Assembly (NCBI RefSeq): GCF_023074055.1
Contig: NZ_JADPKR010000018.1
Span: 1 to 64,000, forward strand
Source of the DNA: Bradyrhizobium sp. 141
Lineage (GTDB): Bacteria > Pseudomonadota > Alphaproteobacteria > Rhizobiales > Xanthobacteraceae
Length of the DNA stretch: 64,000 bases
Reading direction: 5' to 3'
Shown in pieces: positions 36,309 to 44,419 of this stretch (its first letter is position 1; each line of letters starts with the position of its first letter). The position numbers were made by a program, and so were the translations under genes. The notes under the pieces are model-generated. The model ran no database searches. It was not told where the DNA came from and saw only the letters and a program-made list of their open reading frames with translations.

Positions 36309-36324
36309 ATATTCTAGAAATATA
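36309..36324. promoter_or_regulatory. Palindrome TTCTAGAA in divergent ars promoter
   Basis: An imperfect 15-base palindrome around TTCTAGAA (36312-36319). The same 8-base core with an A-rich 3' flank recurs at 36704-36711, just upstream of the flavoprotein gene. The repeated element is a candidate binding site for the plus-arm ArsR at the promoters of both arsR2 and the flavoprotein. Confidence 0.45.
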
Positions 36325-36361
36325 GTTGACGGTGGGCACGATGTAGAGCATCGTCCCCACC

Positions 36362-36679
36362 ATGAAGATCGATGACGCAGCAGCACGGCTGGAAGCCCTG
36401 GGTAACCGGACCCGGCTCCAGATCTATCGGGCCCTCGTCCGGGCCGGGCACGCAGGCATGCCCGTCGGCCGCTTGCAGGACAAACTGAAGATCCCGGCCT
36501 CGACGCTGTCCCACCACATCAAGAGCCTGGTGTCGGTCGGGCTCGTCAGTCAGGTGCGCGAGTCCACCAGCCTGGTCTGTCATGCGAACTATGACACGAT
36601 GCGAGGCCTGCTCGATTTCATGGCGGCAGAGTGTTGTGCCGACGAGGCCGAATGCAAGGGCACGCAAACGGCGGCCTGA
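36362..36679 (+). CDS. arsR: ArsR-family repressor, plus arm
   Basis: A 105-residue second ArsR. The winged helix reads ARLEALGNRTRLQIYRALVRAGHAGMPVGRLQDKLKIPASTLSHHIKSLVSVGLVSQVRESTSLVCHANY. The C-terminal cysteines C91, C92 and C98 (ECCADEAEC) and C73 are likely arsenite ligands. It differs in sequence from the minus-arm repressor, so the two arms may respond to different inducers. A palindrome with core TTCTAGAA lies upstream and recurs before the next gene. Confidence 0.9.
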   Translation: MKIDDAAARLEALGNRTRLQIYRALVRAGHAGMPVGRLQDKLKIPASTLSHHIKSLVSVGLVSQVRESTSLVCHANYDTMRGLLDFMAAECCADEAECKGTQTAA

Positions 36680-36728
36680 TTTTTTTGTCGATTTATTCCA
36701 TGATTCTAGAAAAATGGGAGAAGCCGAA

Positions 36729-38093
36729 ATGAACGAGAAGACGGTTGCGATCATCGGGGCAGGGCCGGTCGGTCTCGCGGCGGCCGCGCACGTGCTCGAA
36801 CGCGGCATGTCTCCCATCGTGCTCGAGGCCGGAGATGAGGCCGCTCACGCGGTCCGTCAGTGGCAGCACGTGCAGCTGTTCTCGCCGTGGGAATACAATG
36901 TCGACAAGGCGACGGCGCGCCTGCTCGCGCCGACGGGATGGAATTCGCCGGACCCGCAATCCTATCCGACCGGCGGCGAGCTGATCGAGCGCTACCTCGA
37001 GCCGCTCGCGACGCGAACGCCGCTGCGCGAGGCGATCCGGACCTCGAGCCGTGTTACGGCGATCAGCCGCGCCGGCTTCGACAAGGCGAAGACCAAGGGC
37101 AGGGAGCAGGCGCCGTTCGAGATCCGCTATCAGAACGGCAAAGGCCCCGAGGTACTGCGCGCCGATGCCGTCATCGACGTGTCAGGCACGTGGTTCTCGC
37201 CCAATCCTGCCGGCAGCAACGGTCTGCCCGCGATCGGCGAACGCGAGCGCGCGGACCGCATCGCCCATGGGATGCCGGACGTGCGGGGCGCAGGTCGCGC
37301 CAGACATGCCGGCAAGATCGTCGCCGTGCTCGGTGCCGGCCATTCCGCCGTGGGCACGCTGATCGATCTCGTGCAACTCGCTGAGGAGGCGCCCGGTACC
37401 AAGCCGGTCTGGCTTCTGCGCGGCACCGAACCCGCAAAGGCCTTTGGCGGCGGCAGCAACGACCAGCTTGCCGCACGCGGCGAGCTTGGCTCGACCTTCG
37501 CCGCGCTCGTCGCGGCCGGCAAGATCGGGGTCGAGACAGGTTTCGGCGTCACGCACGTGTCGGACTCCGAAGGTCGCCTCAGGATTTCGGCCGGCGCCTG
37601 CTGCGGCGCGCGTAGCGTGATTGCAGATGAGTTGATCGTCGCGACCGGTTTTCGTCCCGATCTGTCGTTCCTGTCCGAGCTGCGGCTTCGGCTCGACCCG
37701 GCCATCGAGGCGCCGGTCGCGCTGGCGCCGCTGATCGATCCCAACGAACATAGTTGCGGCACCGTTCGCCCCCACGGCGCGCGCGAGCTCGCGCATGACG
37801 AGCCGGGCTTCTACATCGCCGGCATGAAATCCTACGGCCGGGCGCCGACCTTCCTGATGGTGACCGGCTACGAGCAGGTCCGCTCGATCGCCGCCGACAT
37901 TGCCGGCGACAAGGCGGCCGCGGCGCGGGTCGAGCTGGTGTTGCCGGAGACCGGCGTCTGCACGCGCGGTGGCGTGGAGAAAGGCGCCGCTTCCGGCTGT
38001 TGCGGCGGTCCGGCAAAGGAAGATGTCTCGGCGTGTTGCGCCGCCGACGAGACGGCGAAGAAGGCAGGCGCTTCCGGCTGCGGCTGCTCATGA
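36729..38093 (+). CDS. FAD-dependent oxidoreductase/monooxygenase with Cys-rich tail
   Basis: A 454-residue flavoprotein in the ars locus. FAD-binding GAGPVGLAAA is at the N-terminus and a second dinucleotide motif VLGAGHSAVGT around 194-205, as in FMO/ArsO-like enzymes; the later signature is LIVATGFRPDLSFL. The last 45 residues are rich in cysteine (seven, including two Cys-Cys pairs: GCCGG, SACCA, SGCGCS), a metalloid-binding-like tail separate from the FAD core. I chose the ATG at 36729 (GGGAG eight bases upstream). Its stop overlaps the MFS start (ATGA). Role in organoarsenical or arsenite chemistry is inferred from context. Confidence 0.8.
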   Translation: MNEKTVAIIGAGPVGLAAAAHVLERGMSPIVLEAGDEAAHAVRQWQHVQLFSPWEYNVDKATARLLAPTGWNSPDPQSYPTGGELIERYLEPLATRTPLREAIRTSSRVTAISRAGFDKAKTKGREQAPFEIRYQNGKGPEVLRADAVIDVSGTWFSPNPAGSNGLPAIGERERADRIAHGMPDVRGAGRARHAGKIVAVLGAGHSAVGTLIDLVQLAEEAPGTKPVWLLRGTEPAKAFGGGSNDQLAARGELGSTFAALVAAGKIGVETGFGVTHVSDSEGRLRISAGACCGARSVIADELIVATGFRPDLSFLSELRLRLDPAIEAPVALAPLIDPNEHSCGTVRPHGARELAHDEPGFYIAGMKSYGRAPTFLMVTGYEQVRSIAADIAGDKAAAARVELVLPETGVCTRGGVEKGAASGCCGGPAKEDVSACCAADETAKKAGASGCGCS

Positions 38094-39304
38094 GGCAAAT
38101 TGTCGGCGGTCGGGCGACAGGTCCGCTTGGCCTGATCATCGCACTCGGCACCACCCAGACCATTGCGTGGGCATCGAGCTATTATCTTCCCGCCATCCTT
38201 GCTGCGCCGATCGCGCGAGACCTTGGACTCGCGCCGACTTACGTGTTCGGAGCGCTGTCGGGCGCGCTGGTCATCTCCGGCCTTCTCGGTCCCCGTGTCG
38301 GTCATGCCATCGATACGTTCGGCGGACGCGGTCTGCTTGCGATCTCGAACCTTGTCTTCGCAGCTGGCTTGCTTCTGCTGTCCTTTGCGCAGGGGGCGGC
38401 GGTGCTGATCGCCGCCTGGATGCTGCTCGGGATCGGCATGGGCATGGGCCTTTACGAAGCGGCCTTTGCGACACTCGCCCGCATCTATGGCACCGGCGCC
38501 CGAAAATCCATCACGGGCATCACCCTGATCGCCGGCTTCGCCAGCACGTTGGGTTGGCCGCTCACGACCTGGCTGGATTCCGTGTACGGTTGGCGCGTGG
38601 CCTGTCAGGTTTGGGCGCTGATACACATCCTCCTGGCGCTGCCGCTCAACCTCTTGCTGCCGCGCGCCGTGTCGCAGGATCAGGCGCCAGCGGGATCAGC
38701 GCCGGGGCATGGCTCCGGACGCCAGAGCGAGACGTTCGCGATGGTGCTGCTGGCCTACATGTTCGCAGCCGCAAGCTTCGTCAGCTCGGGCATCTCGGCA
38801 ATCCTGCCGACCATGCTGGTCGCGTTCGGCGCGAGCCCGGGAGAGGCCTTGCTCGCGGGGGCGTTGGTCGGACCTGCCCAGGTCGGAGCCCGTCTCCTCG
38901 AAGCCGGATGGCTCGGCCGGTTTCATCCGCTGCTGTCGGCGAGGCTCGCCATGCTCATGAATCCGATCGGTGTCGTTGCGCTGGTCGCGGGGGGACCTTT
39001 CCTCGCGCCGGCCTTCACGGTGCTGTATGGCGCAGGTAACGGCATCATCACCATTGCCCGCGGCACGCTTCCATTGGCACTGTTCGGGCCAACAGGATTC
39101 GGCAGGCGTGTCGGCATGATCTCGCTTCCGTCCAGGATGACGGGTGCCCTCGCGCCGCTCGCACTCGGTCTGATGGTGGAGCAGATCGGCAGCAGCGCGC
39201 TATGGATCAGCGCGCTGGCCTCGATCTCCGCGTTTTTTGCGCTGCTGCTGTTGCGTGCGGATCGGACGACATCGGAGCCGCTCCCGAGTGGAGGCAATGC
39301 GTAA
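38090..39304 (+). CDS. MFS exporter linked to arsenic resistance
   Basis: A 404-residue, 12-helix major facilitator with GPRVGHAIDTFGGR as the loop-2/3 motif A, and FGPTGFGRRVGMISLPSRMTGALAPLALGLMVEQIG near helix 11. Its start codon overlaps the flavoprotein stop, so it belongs to the same operon. Its placement parallels MFS transporters such as ArsK or ArsJ that export arsenite or other oxyanion products in soil bacteria; the specific substrate cannot be read from sequence. It may export what the flavoprotein makes. Confidence 0.82.
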   Translation: MRQIVGGRATGPLGLIIALGTTQTIAWASSYYLPAILAAPIARDLGLAPTYVFGALSGALVISGLLGPRVGHAIDTFGGRGLLAISNLVFAAGLLLLSFAQGAAVLIAAWMLLGIGMGMGLYEAAFATLARIYGTGARKSITGITLIAGFASTLGWPLTTWLDSVYGWRVACQVWALIHILLALPLNLLLPRAVSQDQAPAGSAPGHGSGRQSETFAMVLLAYMFAAASFVSSGISAILPTMLVAFGASPGEALLAGALVGPAQVGARLLEAGWLGRFHPLLSARLAMLMNPIGVVALVAGGPFLAPAFTVLYGAGNGIITIARGTLPLALFGPTGFGRRVGMISLPSRMTGALAPLALGLMVEQIGSSALWISALASISAFFALLLLRADRTTSEPLPSGGNA

Positions 39305-39350
39305 GCTGAGCGGACCTGGGCGGTGATCGTTCTGCCGACAGATATTGCCG

Positions 39351-39755
39351 CTACGGCTGCGGAGGAAAACGGTCGAACGTCGGCAGCTCGTGCGCACGCT
39401 CCATCCAGCGCAGGCGCTCGGCGACCTGGATGTGCATCGTCGCCGGGATCGCATCGGGATCGTCATTGGTGGCGCTCTGCACGTCGATGATCCCAGGCAT
39501 GCTGGCGTTGGCGTAGAACAGGCCGGTTCCGCAGTCGCCGCAGAAGCGCCGCTGCACGTGTTCCGAAGACCGGTACACCTTGGGCTCGCCCTTGGTGACC
39601 TTGACGGCATCCTCCGCGTACATCGTCCAGCCGACGACCGGCGCGCCGGCGTGCAGCCGGCAATCCCTGCAGTGGCACAGCGCGTGCACGATCAGTTCGC
39701 CTTCGATCTGATAACGGATTGCGCCGCAATGACAGCCGCCGGTGATGGTGCTCAT
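39351..39755 (-). CDS. GFA-family (glutathione-dependent formaldehyde-activating-like) protein
   Basis: A 134-residue Mss4-like/GFA protein. Zinc cysteines are visible in ITGGCHCGAIRYQ, LCHCRDCRLHAGAPVVGWT and FCGDCGTGLFY; the C-terminus reads IDVQSATNDDPDAIPATMHIQVAERLRWM. The ATG at 39755 has GGGAGGAACG just upstream and gives the usual start; the frame runs 43 codons further without homology. GFA members bind glutathione adducts or act as small CENP-V-like enzymes, and the role here is unknown. It ends 46 bases after the convergent MFS gene. Confidence 0.85.
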   Translation of the reverse strand: MSTITGGCHCGAIRYQIEGELIVHALCHCRDCRLHAGAPVVGWTMYAEDAVKVTKGEPKVYRSSEHVQRRFCGDCGTGLFYANASMPGIIDVQSATNDDPDAIPATMHIQVAERLRWMERAHELPTFDRFPPQP

Positions 39756-39836
39756 GCGTTCCTCCCGTTTGAGAGCAGGTTTTGCAGATCGATAGCTCCC
39801 GAGGCTTGCTGCATCAATGGCGCAATCGGTTTGCGA

Positions 39837-39872
39837 TTGCGTCCTACTGTCGCCTGACAGCTGCTGCCATCG
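39837..39872. repeat. 36-base dispersed repeat, copy B
   Basis: Matches 33115-33150 at 33 of 36 positions, same orientation, with the CTGTC/GACAG inverted core. It lies 16 bases past the LysR stop codon (39888). Copy A also sits just past a minus-strand stop, suggesting a shared 3'-end function or a shared insertion preference. Confidence 0.6.
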
Positions 39873-39887
39873 CGGGCGCGCCATGGC

Positions 39888-40778
39888 TCAGGCCGAGCAG
39901 CCGGCCGCAAGCTCGCGCGTGATCCACTCGGTAAAGGCGCGGATGGCCCGACGCTGCTGGCCGGCGCGGGGAAAGACCAGATGATGGCCGACATAGCGAA
40001 TGTCGGTGGACCGTCCGGCCAGCGGCGCCACCAGCAGCTTGGTCGCGATCTCGCGTTCGGCGAGCCGCGTCGATTCCAGCGTCACGCCAAGTCCGCTCGA
40101 GGCCATCGCGATTGCCAGGAAGCTGCGATCAAAGCGCATGCCGTGGATGGCCGGCGCTTCGAGGCCGTTGGCCGTGAACCATTGATGCCACTGCACCTGC
40201 TTGACGTCCGAGCGGATCAACACCTGATCGAGCAGGTCTTTCGGCTTGCGAATTTTCTTCGCGAGCTCGGGCGTGCAGAGCGGCGTCACGGTTTCTTCGC
40301 CCAGCGAAATGATCTCGACCCCTTCGGCTCTCGGCTGACCGTAGACGATGTCGATGTCGAAATCGTCGTTGCTGAACCGGGCGTATTCGGTGTTGGCGGC
40401 GAGCCGGACCTCGAGCTTGGGCTCCGCGGCCATGAAGCGGGCGAGGCGCGGGGCGAGCCACTGCGCGGCGAAGCTTGGGGCGCAGTGCACGCGCAGCAAT
40501 TGCGGGCCACGGCCGGCGACCTCCTCGATGCCGCGGCGCAGATTGTCGAACGCGGCGCCGGCATGACGCATCAGGTTCTCGCCCGCCGGCGTCAGCCGGA
40601 CCGCCCGGGCGCTGCGCTCGAACAGGACGGTGCTCATCGCGCTTTCGAGCTTGCGAATGGCGTGGCTGACCGCGCTCGGCGTGAGATGAAGCTCGTTCGC
40701 CGCATCCCGGAACGAGCCGGTGCGTGCGGCCGCCTCGAAGGCGCGGATGGAGGATATCGGGATACTCGACAGCAGCAT
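39888..40778 (-). CDS. LysR-family regulator (GcvA-like)
   Basis: A 296-residue LysR regulator. The N-terminal winged helix is SSIRAFEAAARTGSFRDAANELHLTPSAVSHAIRKLESAMSTVLFERSARAVRLTPAGE. The effector domain resembles the GcvA/AmpR branch (LLRVHCAPSFAAQWLAPRLARFMAAEPKLEVRLAAN, DFDIDIVYG, ASSGLGVTLESTRLAEREI). It is divergent from the SDR-transketolase operon and probably controls it. A T-N11-A inverted repeat sits 8 bases upstream of its start, so it likely also represses itself. Confidence 0.9.
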   Translation of the reverse strand: MLLSSIPISSIRAFEAAARTGSFRDAANELHLTPSAVSHAIRKLESAMSTVLFERSARAVRLTPAGENLMRHAGAAFDNLRRGIEEVAGRGPQLLRVHCAPSFAAQWLAPRLARFMAAEPKLEVRLAANTEYARFSNDDFDIDIVYGQPRAEGVEIISLGEETVTPLCTPELAKKIRKPKDLLDQVLIRSDVKQVQWHQWFTANGLEAPAIHGMRFDRSFLAIAMASSGLGVTLESTRLAEREIATKLLVAPLAGRSTDIRYVGHHLVFPRAGQQRRAIRAFTEWITRELAAGCSA

Positions 40779-40785
40779 CCGACAA

Positions 40786-40800
40786 GTGAACCAAATTCAC
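40786..40800. promoter_or_regulatory. LysR-type operator candidate
   Basis: Inverted repeat GTGAA-CCAAA-TTCAC (40786-40800), containing the T-N11-A core TGAACCAAATTCA. It lies between the divergent lysR (start 40778) and the SDR gene (start 40911), 8 bases upstream of the lysR start codon. Confidence 0.55.
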
Positions 40801-40910
40801 CCATGCAAGACAACAGTGCGTTTGTCCGGAGCAGCGCTGCGGCATAATCAAACGGGTCAAGAACGGCGGCACCGTCGGGTGCCCAGCAATGCCATTGAGG
40901 GAGGATCATC

Positions 40911-41672
40911 ATGCTGCTGCGCGGCAAGACAGCTATCATCACCGGAGCTGCGTCTCCTCGCGGCATCGGCCTTGCCACCGCCCGCCGCTTTGCGGCCGAG
41001 GGAGCCCGCGTCGCTATTCTCGACATCGACGGCCCGGCGGCGGAAGCTGCCGCGCGCGGCCTCGAACCGGCCGTGGGCGAGCCGCATCTTGGCCTTGCCT
41101 GCAACGTCGCGAACAAGCAGGCCTGCATCAGCGCGGTCGACGCGGTCATCGCCAAATTCGGCCAGATCGACATCCTCATCAACAACGCCGGCGTGACCCA
41201 GCCCGTCAAGCTTCTCGACATCAAGCCGGAAGATTGGGACCGCATCCAGGACGTCAATCTCAAGGGCATCCTGTTCCTGTCGCAATCCGTGATCCCGCAC
41301 ATGCAGAAGCGCAGGAGCGGATCGATTGCGTGCATGTCCTCGGTCTCCGCCCAGCGCGGCGGCGGTATCTTCGGCGGACCGCATTATTCGGCGGCGAAAG
41401 CCGGCGTGCTCGGGCTTGCCAAGGCGATGGCGCGCGAGTTCGGGCCCGACGGCATCCGCGTCAACTGCGTGACGCCGGGCCTGATCGGCACCGACATTAC
41501 CGCCGGCAAGCTGACCGACGAGATGCGGACAAAGATCCTCGAGGGCATTCCGCTTGGCCGGCTCGGCGAGGCCGCCGATGTCGCCGGCATCTACACCTTT
41601 CTCGCCTCCGACCTCTCGGCCTACGTCACCGGCGCCGTCATCGACGTCAACGGCGGCATGCTGATCCACTGA
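40911..41672 (+). CDS. Short-chain dehydrogenase/reductase
   Basis: A 253-residue classical SDR. The cofactor motif is ITGAASPRGIGLATARRF (a GxxxGxG variant with Pro-Arg in the loop), the structural NNAG motif is in ILINNAGVTQPVK, and the active-site Tyr-Lys is in HYSAAKAGVLGLAKAM; the Ser is in CMSSVSAQRGG. ILDIDGP after the second strand (acidic) suggests NAD preference. The C-terminus VTGAVIDVNGGMLIH is typical. A GGAGG ribosome site precedes it. The transketolase subunits follow in the same operon, suggesting oxidation of a polyol or sugar and then two-carbon transfer (inferred). Confidence 0.92.
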   Translation: MLLRGKTAIITGAASPRGIGLATARRFAAEGARVAILDIDGPAAEAAARGLEPAVGEPHLGLACNVANKQACISAVDAVIAKFGQIDILINNAGVTQPVKLLDIKPEDWDRIQDVNLKGILFLSQSVIPHMQKRRSGSIACMSSVSAQRGGGIFGGPHYSAAKAGVLGLAKAMAREFGPDGIRVNCVTPGLIGTDITAGKLTDEMRTKILEGIPLGRLGEAADVAGIYTFLASDLSAYVTGAVIDVNGGMLIH

Positions 41673-41691
41673 GCGGAGCAGGAGAGAGACG

Positions 41692-42540
41692 ATGATGGCA
41701 ACACCAACGCTCGCAAACGCGCCGACGCTCGCCCAGCGCGCCCGCAACATCCGCCGCAACGCGCTGCTGATGGGCGAGGTTCAGGGCCAGGGCTATATCG
41801 CCCAGGCGCTCGACATCGCCGACGTGCTGGCGGTGGCCTATTTTCACGCCATGCGGTTTCGCGCCGAAGATCCCGCCTGGGAAGGCCGCGACCGCTTCCT
41901 GCTGTCGAACGGACATTATGCGATCGCGCTCTATGCAGCCTTGATCGAGGCCGGGATCATTCCCGAGACGGAGCTGGAAAGCTACGGCTTCGACGACAGC
42001 CGCCTGCCGATGTCCGGCATGGCCTCCTATACGCCCGGCATGGAAATGTCCGGCGGCTCGCTCGGCCTTGGTCTCGCCATCGCCGTCGGCATGGCGCTCG
42101 GGCTGAAGCGCAAGCGGTCGGCCTCGCGCATCTTCACGCTGTTCTCCGACGGCGAGCTGGATGAGGGCTCCAAATGGGAGGCCATCATGTCGGCGGCCCA
42201 CCACCAGCTCGACAATCTGATCGCGATCGTCGACGTCAACAATCAGCAGGCCGATGGTCCCTCCAAGCAGATGCTCGGCTTCGAGCCGCTGGTGGACAAG
42301 CTCGCGGCGTTCGGCTGGTTCGTGCAACGGGTCGACGGTAATGATCTCGGCGCGGTGGTCGGCGCCTTCGACGCCGCGATGGCGCATTCCGAGCCAAAGC
42401 CCCGCATGATCGTCGCTGATACGTTGATGGGCAAGGGCGTTCCGTTCCTGGAGCAACGCGAGAAGAACCATTTCATTCGCGTCGAGCCGCACGAATGGCA
42501 GCTGGCGCTGTCGGCACTGGACGCGGGAGAGCAGCCATGA
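41692..42540 (+). CDS. Transketolase, N-terminal (TPP-binding) subunit
   Basis: A 282-residue split transketolase subunit: the thiamin-diphosphate-binding PP domain. The TPP/Mg motif is GDGELDEGSKWEA (GDG...) ending NLIAIVDVNNQQADG, and DRFLLSNGHYAIALYAALIEAG with SGSLGLGLAIAVGMAL-like MSGGSLGLGLAIAVGMALG gives the transketolase pattern. The ATG has AGGAGAGAGACG upstream. The next gene overlaps its stop (ATGA), so the two subunits are made at 1:1. Such split transketolases occur in catabolic operons for unusual sugars such as apulose or erythritol derivatives; the substrate here is unproven. Confidence 0.9.
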   Translation: MMATPTLANAPTLAQRARNIRRNALLMGEVQGQGYIAQALDIADVLAVAYFHAMRFRAEDPAWEGRDRFLLSNGHYAIALYAALIEAGIIPETELESYGFDDSRLPMSGMASYTPGMEMSGGSLGLGLAIAVGMALGLKRKRSASRIFTLFSDGELDEGSKWEAIMSAAHHQLDNLIAIVDVNNQQADGPSKQMLGFEPLVDKLAAFGWFVQRVDGNDLGAVVGAFDAAMAHSEPKPRMIVADTLMGKGVPFLEQREKNHFIRVEPHEWQLALSALDAGEQP

Positions 42541-43547
42541 AGTCCGCTGGACCAACTCCTTCGGCAAAGCCGCGGCCGACGACGTCGGCCATGATCGCCT
42601 CGATCGCGGCGGAAGGGCAGCGCACCAGGCCGGCGCCGTTCGGGAACGCGCTGGTCGAACTCGCCCGCAGCCGCGAAGACGTTCTGGGCATGACCGCCGA
42701 TCTCGGCAAATACACCGATCTGCACATCTTCGCGCAGGCCTTTCCCGATCGCTACTATCAGATGGGCATGGCCGAGCAGCTTCTGTTCGGCGCCGCCTCG
42801 GGTCTCGCCGCCGAAGGTTTCATGCCGTTCGCGACGACCTATGCGGTGTTCGCCTCACGCCGCGCCTATGACTTCATCCATCAGACCATCGCGGAAGAAG
42901 ACCGCAACGTGAAGATCGCCTGCGCGCTGCCGGGCCTCACCTCGGGCTATGGACCGAGCCATCAGGCCGCCGAAGACCTCGCGCTGTTCCGGGCGATGCC
43001 CAACATGACTGTGATCGATCCTTGCGACGCGCACGAGATGGAGCAGATCGTGCCTGCCATCGCCGCGCATCGCGGGCCTGTCTACATGCGCCTGTTGCGC
43101 GGCCAAGTGCCGCTGGTGCTCGACGAGTACAATTACCGTTTCGAGCTCGGCAAGGCCGCGCTGCTGCGCGATGGCGCCGACGTTCTGATCGTCTCCTCGG
43201 GCATCATGACCATGCGCGCGCTGGAGGCGGCCAAGGCGCTGTCGGACGATCGCGTCAATGCGGCCGTCCTGCATGTGCCCACGATCAAGCCGCTCGATGC
43301 CGAGGCGATCCTGCGCGAAGCCGGCAAGCCCGGCCGCCTCGTCGTCGTCGCCGAGAACCACACCGTGATCGGCGGCCTCGGCGAAGCCGTCGCCGCGCTG
43401 CTGATGCGCGCGGGCATCCATCCGGCATTCCGGCAGATCGGGCTTCCCGATGAATTCCTGGCCGCCGGCGCGCTGCCGACGTTGCACGACCGTTACGGCA
43501 TCTCGACCGCGGAAGTGACGCGGCAGATCAAGGAGTGGCTGCGCTAG
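42537..43547 (+). CDS. Transketolase, C-terminal (Pyr) subunit
   Basis: A 336-residue partner subunit carrying the transketolase Pyr and C domains: MTADLGKYTDLHIFAQAFPDRYYQMGMAEQLLFGAASGLAAEGFMPFATTYAVFASRRAYDFIHQTIAEEDRNVKIAC (with the conserved MAEQ glutamate) and EAGKPGRLVVVAENHTVIGGLGEAVAALL. I chose the ATG at 42537, which overlaps the preceding stop codon; the frame is open further upstream. Together with the N-terminal subunit it forms a complete transketolase. Confidence 0.9.
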   Translation: MKSAGPTPSAKPRPTTSAMIASIAAEGQRTRPAPFGNALVELARSREDVLGMTADLGKYTDLHIFAQAFPDRYYQMGMAEQLLFGAASGLAAEGFMPFATTYAVFASRRAYDFIHQTIAEEDRNVKIACALPGLTSGYGPSHQAAEDLALFRAMPNMTVIDPCDAHEMEQIVPAIAAHRGPVYMRLLRGQVPLVLDEYNYRFELGKAALLRDGADVLIVSSGIMTMRALEAAKALSDDRVNAAVLHVPTIKPLDAEAILREAGKPGRLVVVAENHTVIGGLGEAVAALLMRAGIHPAFRQIGLPDEFLAAGALPTLHDRYGISTAEVTRQIKEWLR

Positions 43548-43912
43548 AGCCGTCGTCTTTCGTGGCTTGCGCGGCGTGTCGGAGGTTCCAAGCCCTCGAT
43601 GCCGCCGCGTGGCCTGGAGTCTGCAACGTCAATTCTCCACACCCACGACACGCAGTATCGAACGGCACGTTCGACCTACTAGTTATCGATAATTTGCCGA
43701 CGCTGTCGGCCTTCGCCTTGATGGCGGCATGGGCACCAAATCACGAGAGGTCATCTGGGGCGGCCGGATCATGGGCGCGGAGATTTCCGCCAGGCACGCC
43801 CGCGAAGAGGCCAGGTCTAACTCTGTGAGCCAACACTGGATGGCTCTGTACAGACTTCGTTTTGGACCAAATTCAGAAGTCTTCGTGTGCGAGTCCGGTG
43901 CTTGTTCTCGGA
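43548..43912. other. Non-coding gap before the stress promoter
   Basis: 365 bases between the transketolase and the csbD promoter. Open frames on both strands (such as 43535-43828 and 43683-44303) have no ribosome site or protein-like composition. I see no hairpin terminator after the transketolase gene. It marks the left edge of the gene-poor stretch to about 49.6 kb. Confidence 0.5.
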
Positions 43913-43937
43913 GGAACCACTGCGCAACGCTTTCGTT
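43913..43937 (+). promoter_or_regulatory. EcfG-type promoter of csbD
   Basis: Exact consensus: GGAAC at 43913-43917, 16-base spacer, CGTT at 43934-43937. The csbD start codon follows 34 bases later. The perfect match and gene type (a stress protein) support control by the PhyR-NepR-EcfG general stress response. Confidence 0.8.
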
Positions 43938-43971
43938 GTGCTGGTCTTCTGGACAGCAAAGGAACAGGAGC

Positions 43972-44163
43972 ATGGACCGAGAACATGTGAAGGGCGCTGC
44001 CGACAAGGCAAAGGGCGCTATCAAAGAAGGTGCCGGCAAGCTCAGCGGCGACAAGGACATGGAAGCCGAAGGCAAGATCGATAAGGCCAAGGGATCCGCC
44101 CACAACGTCGCAGGAGATGTGAAGGACGCAGCGCGGGACGCCGCGGACGCCCTCAAGAAATAA
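43972..44163 (+). CDS. CsbD-family general stress protein
   Basis: A 63-residue CsbD-type protein: MDREHVKGAADKAKGAIKEGAGKLSGDKDMEAEGKIDKAKGSAHNVAGDVKDAARDAADALKK, low in aromatic residues and predicted to be largely disordered or helical. The family is induced by general stress in many bacteria, with unclear molecular function. The ATG follows AGGAG closely; longer frames to 43729 are not credible because they cross the promoter. A Rho-independent terminator lies 25 bases after the stop. Confidence 0.93.
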   Translation: MDREHVKGAADKAKGAIKEGAGKLSGDKDMEAEGKIDKAKGSAHNVAGDVKDAARDAADALKK

Positions 44164-44187
44164 GCAGAAGAGAGAAGACTAAGAATA

Positions 44188-44209
44188 GCCGCCTCCGGGC
44201 GGCCTTTTC
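44188..44209 (+). terminator. Rho-independent terminator of csbD
   Basis: Stem GCCGCC/GGCGGC with tetraloop TCCG (44188-44203), followed by CTTTTCT. A near-identical hairpin with loop TTCG lies at 46240. Confidence 0.9.
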
Positions 44210-44419
44210 TTACTGGAGAGTCCGGCTGAGTGGTCGATGCCGGCTCGGGGTTAAAAGCCGCGCGGATATGCGCGGGAACCGACGTCCAATCTGCTGCGCA
44301 CAACCGAGCAAATCCGCCACTGCAACTAGCGGTCCAGAAACAGGCCGCGTTACCATTGCGGCGGCGAGGATCAGCCTATGACTCAGCTGATTTATCCAAG
44401 CCCCGATCAGTCCGCGGCT

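Noticed and set aside
44214..44312. tRNA-like stretch (GGAGAGTCCGGCTGAGTGGTCGATGCC ... TCCGCCA)
   Set aside because: The D-arm-like part pairs, but the anticodon arm does not fold properly and the 3' acceptor strand pairing with GGAGAG is missing. At most a degenerate remnant; chance is as likely.
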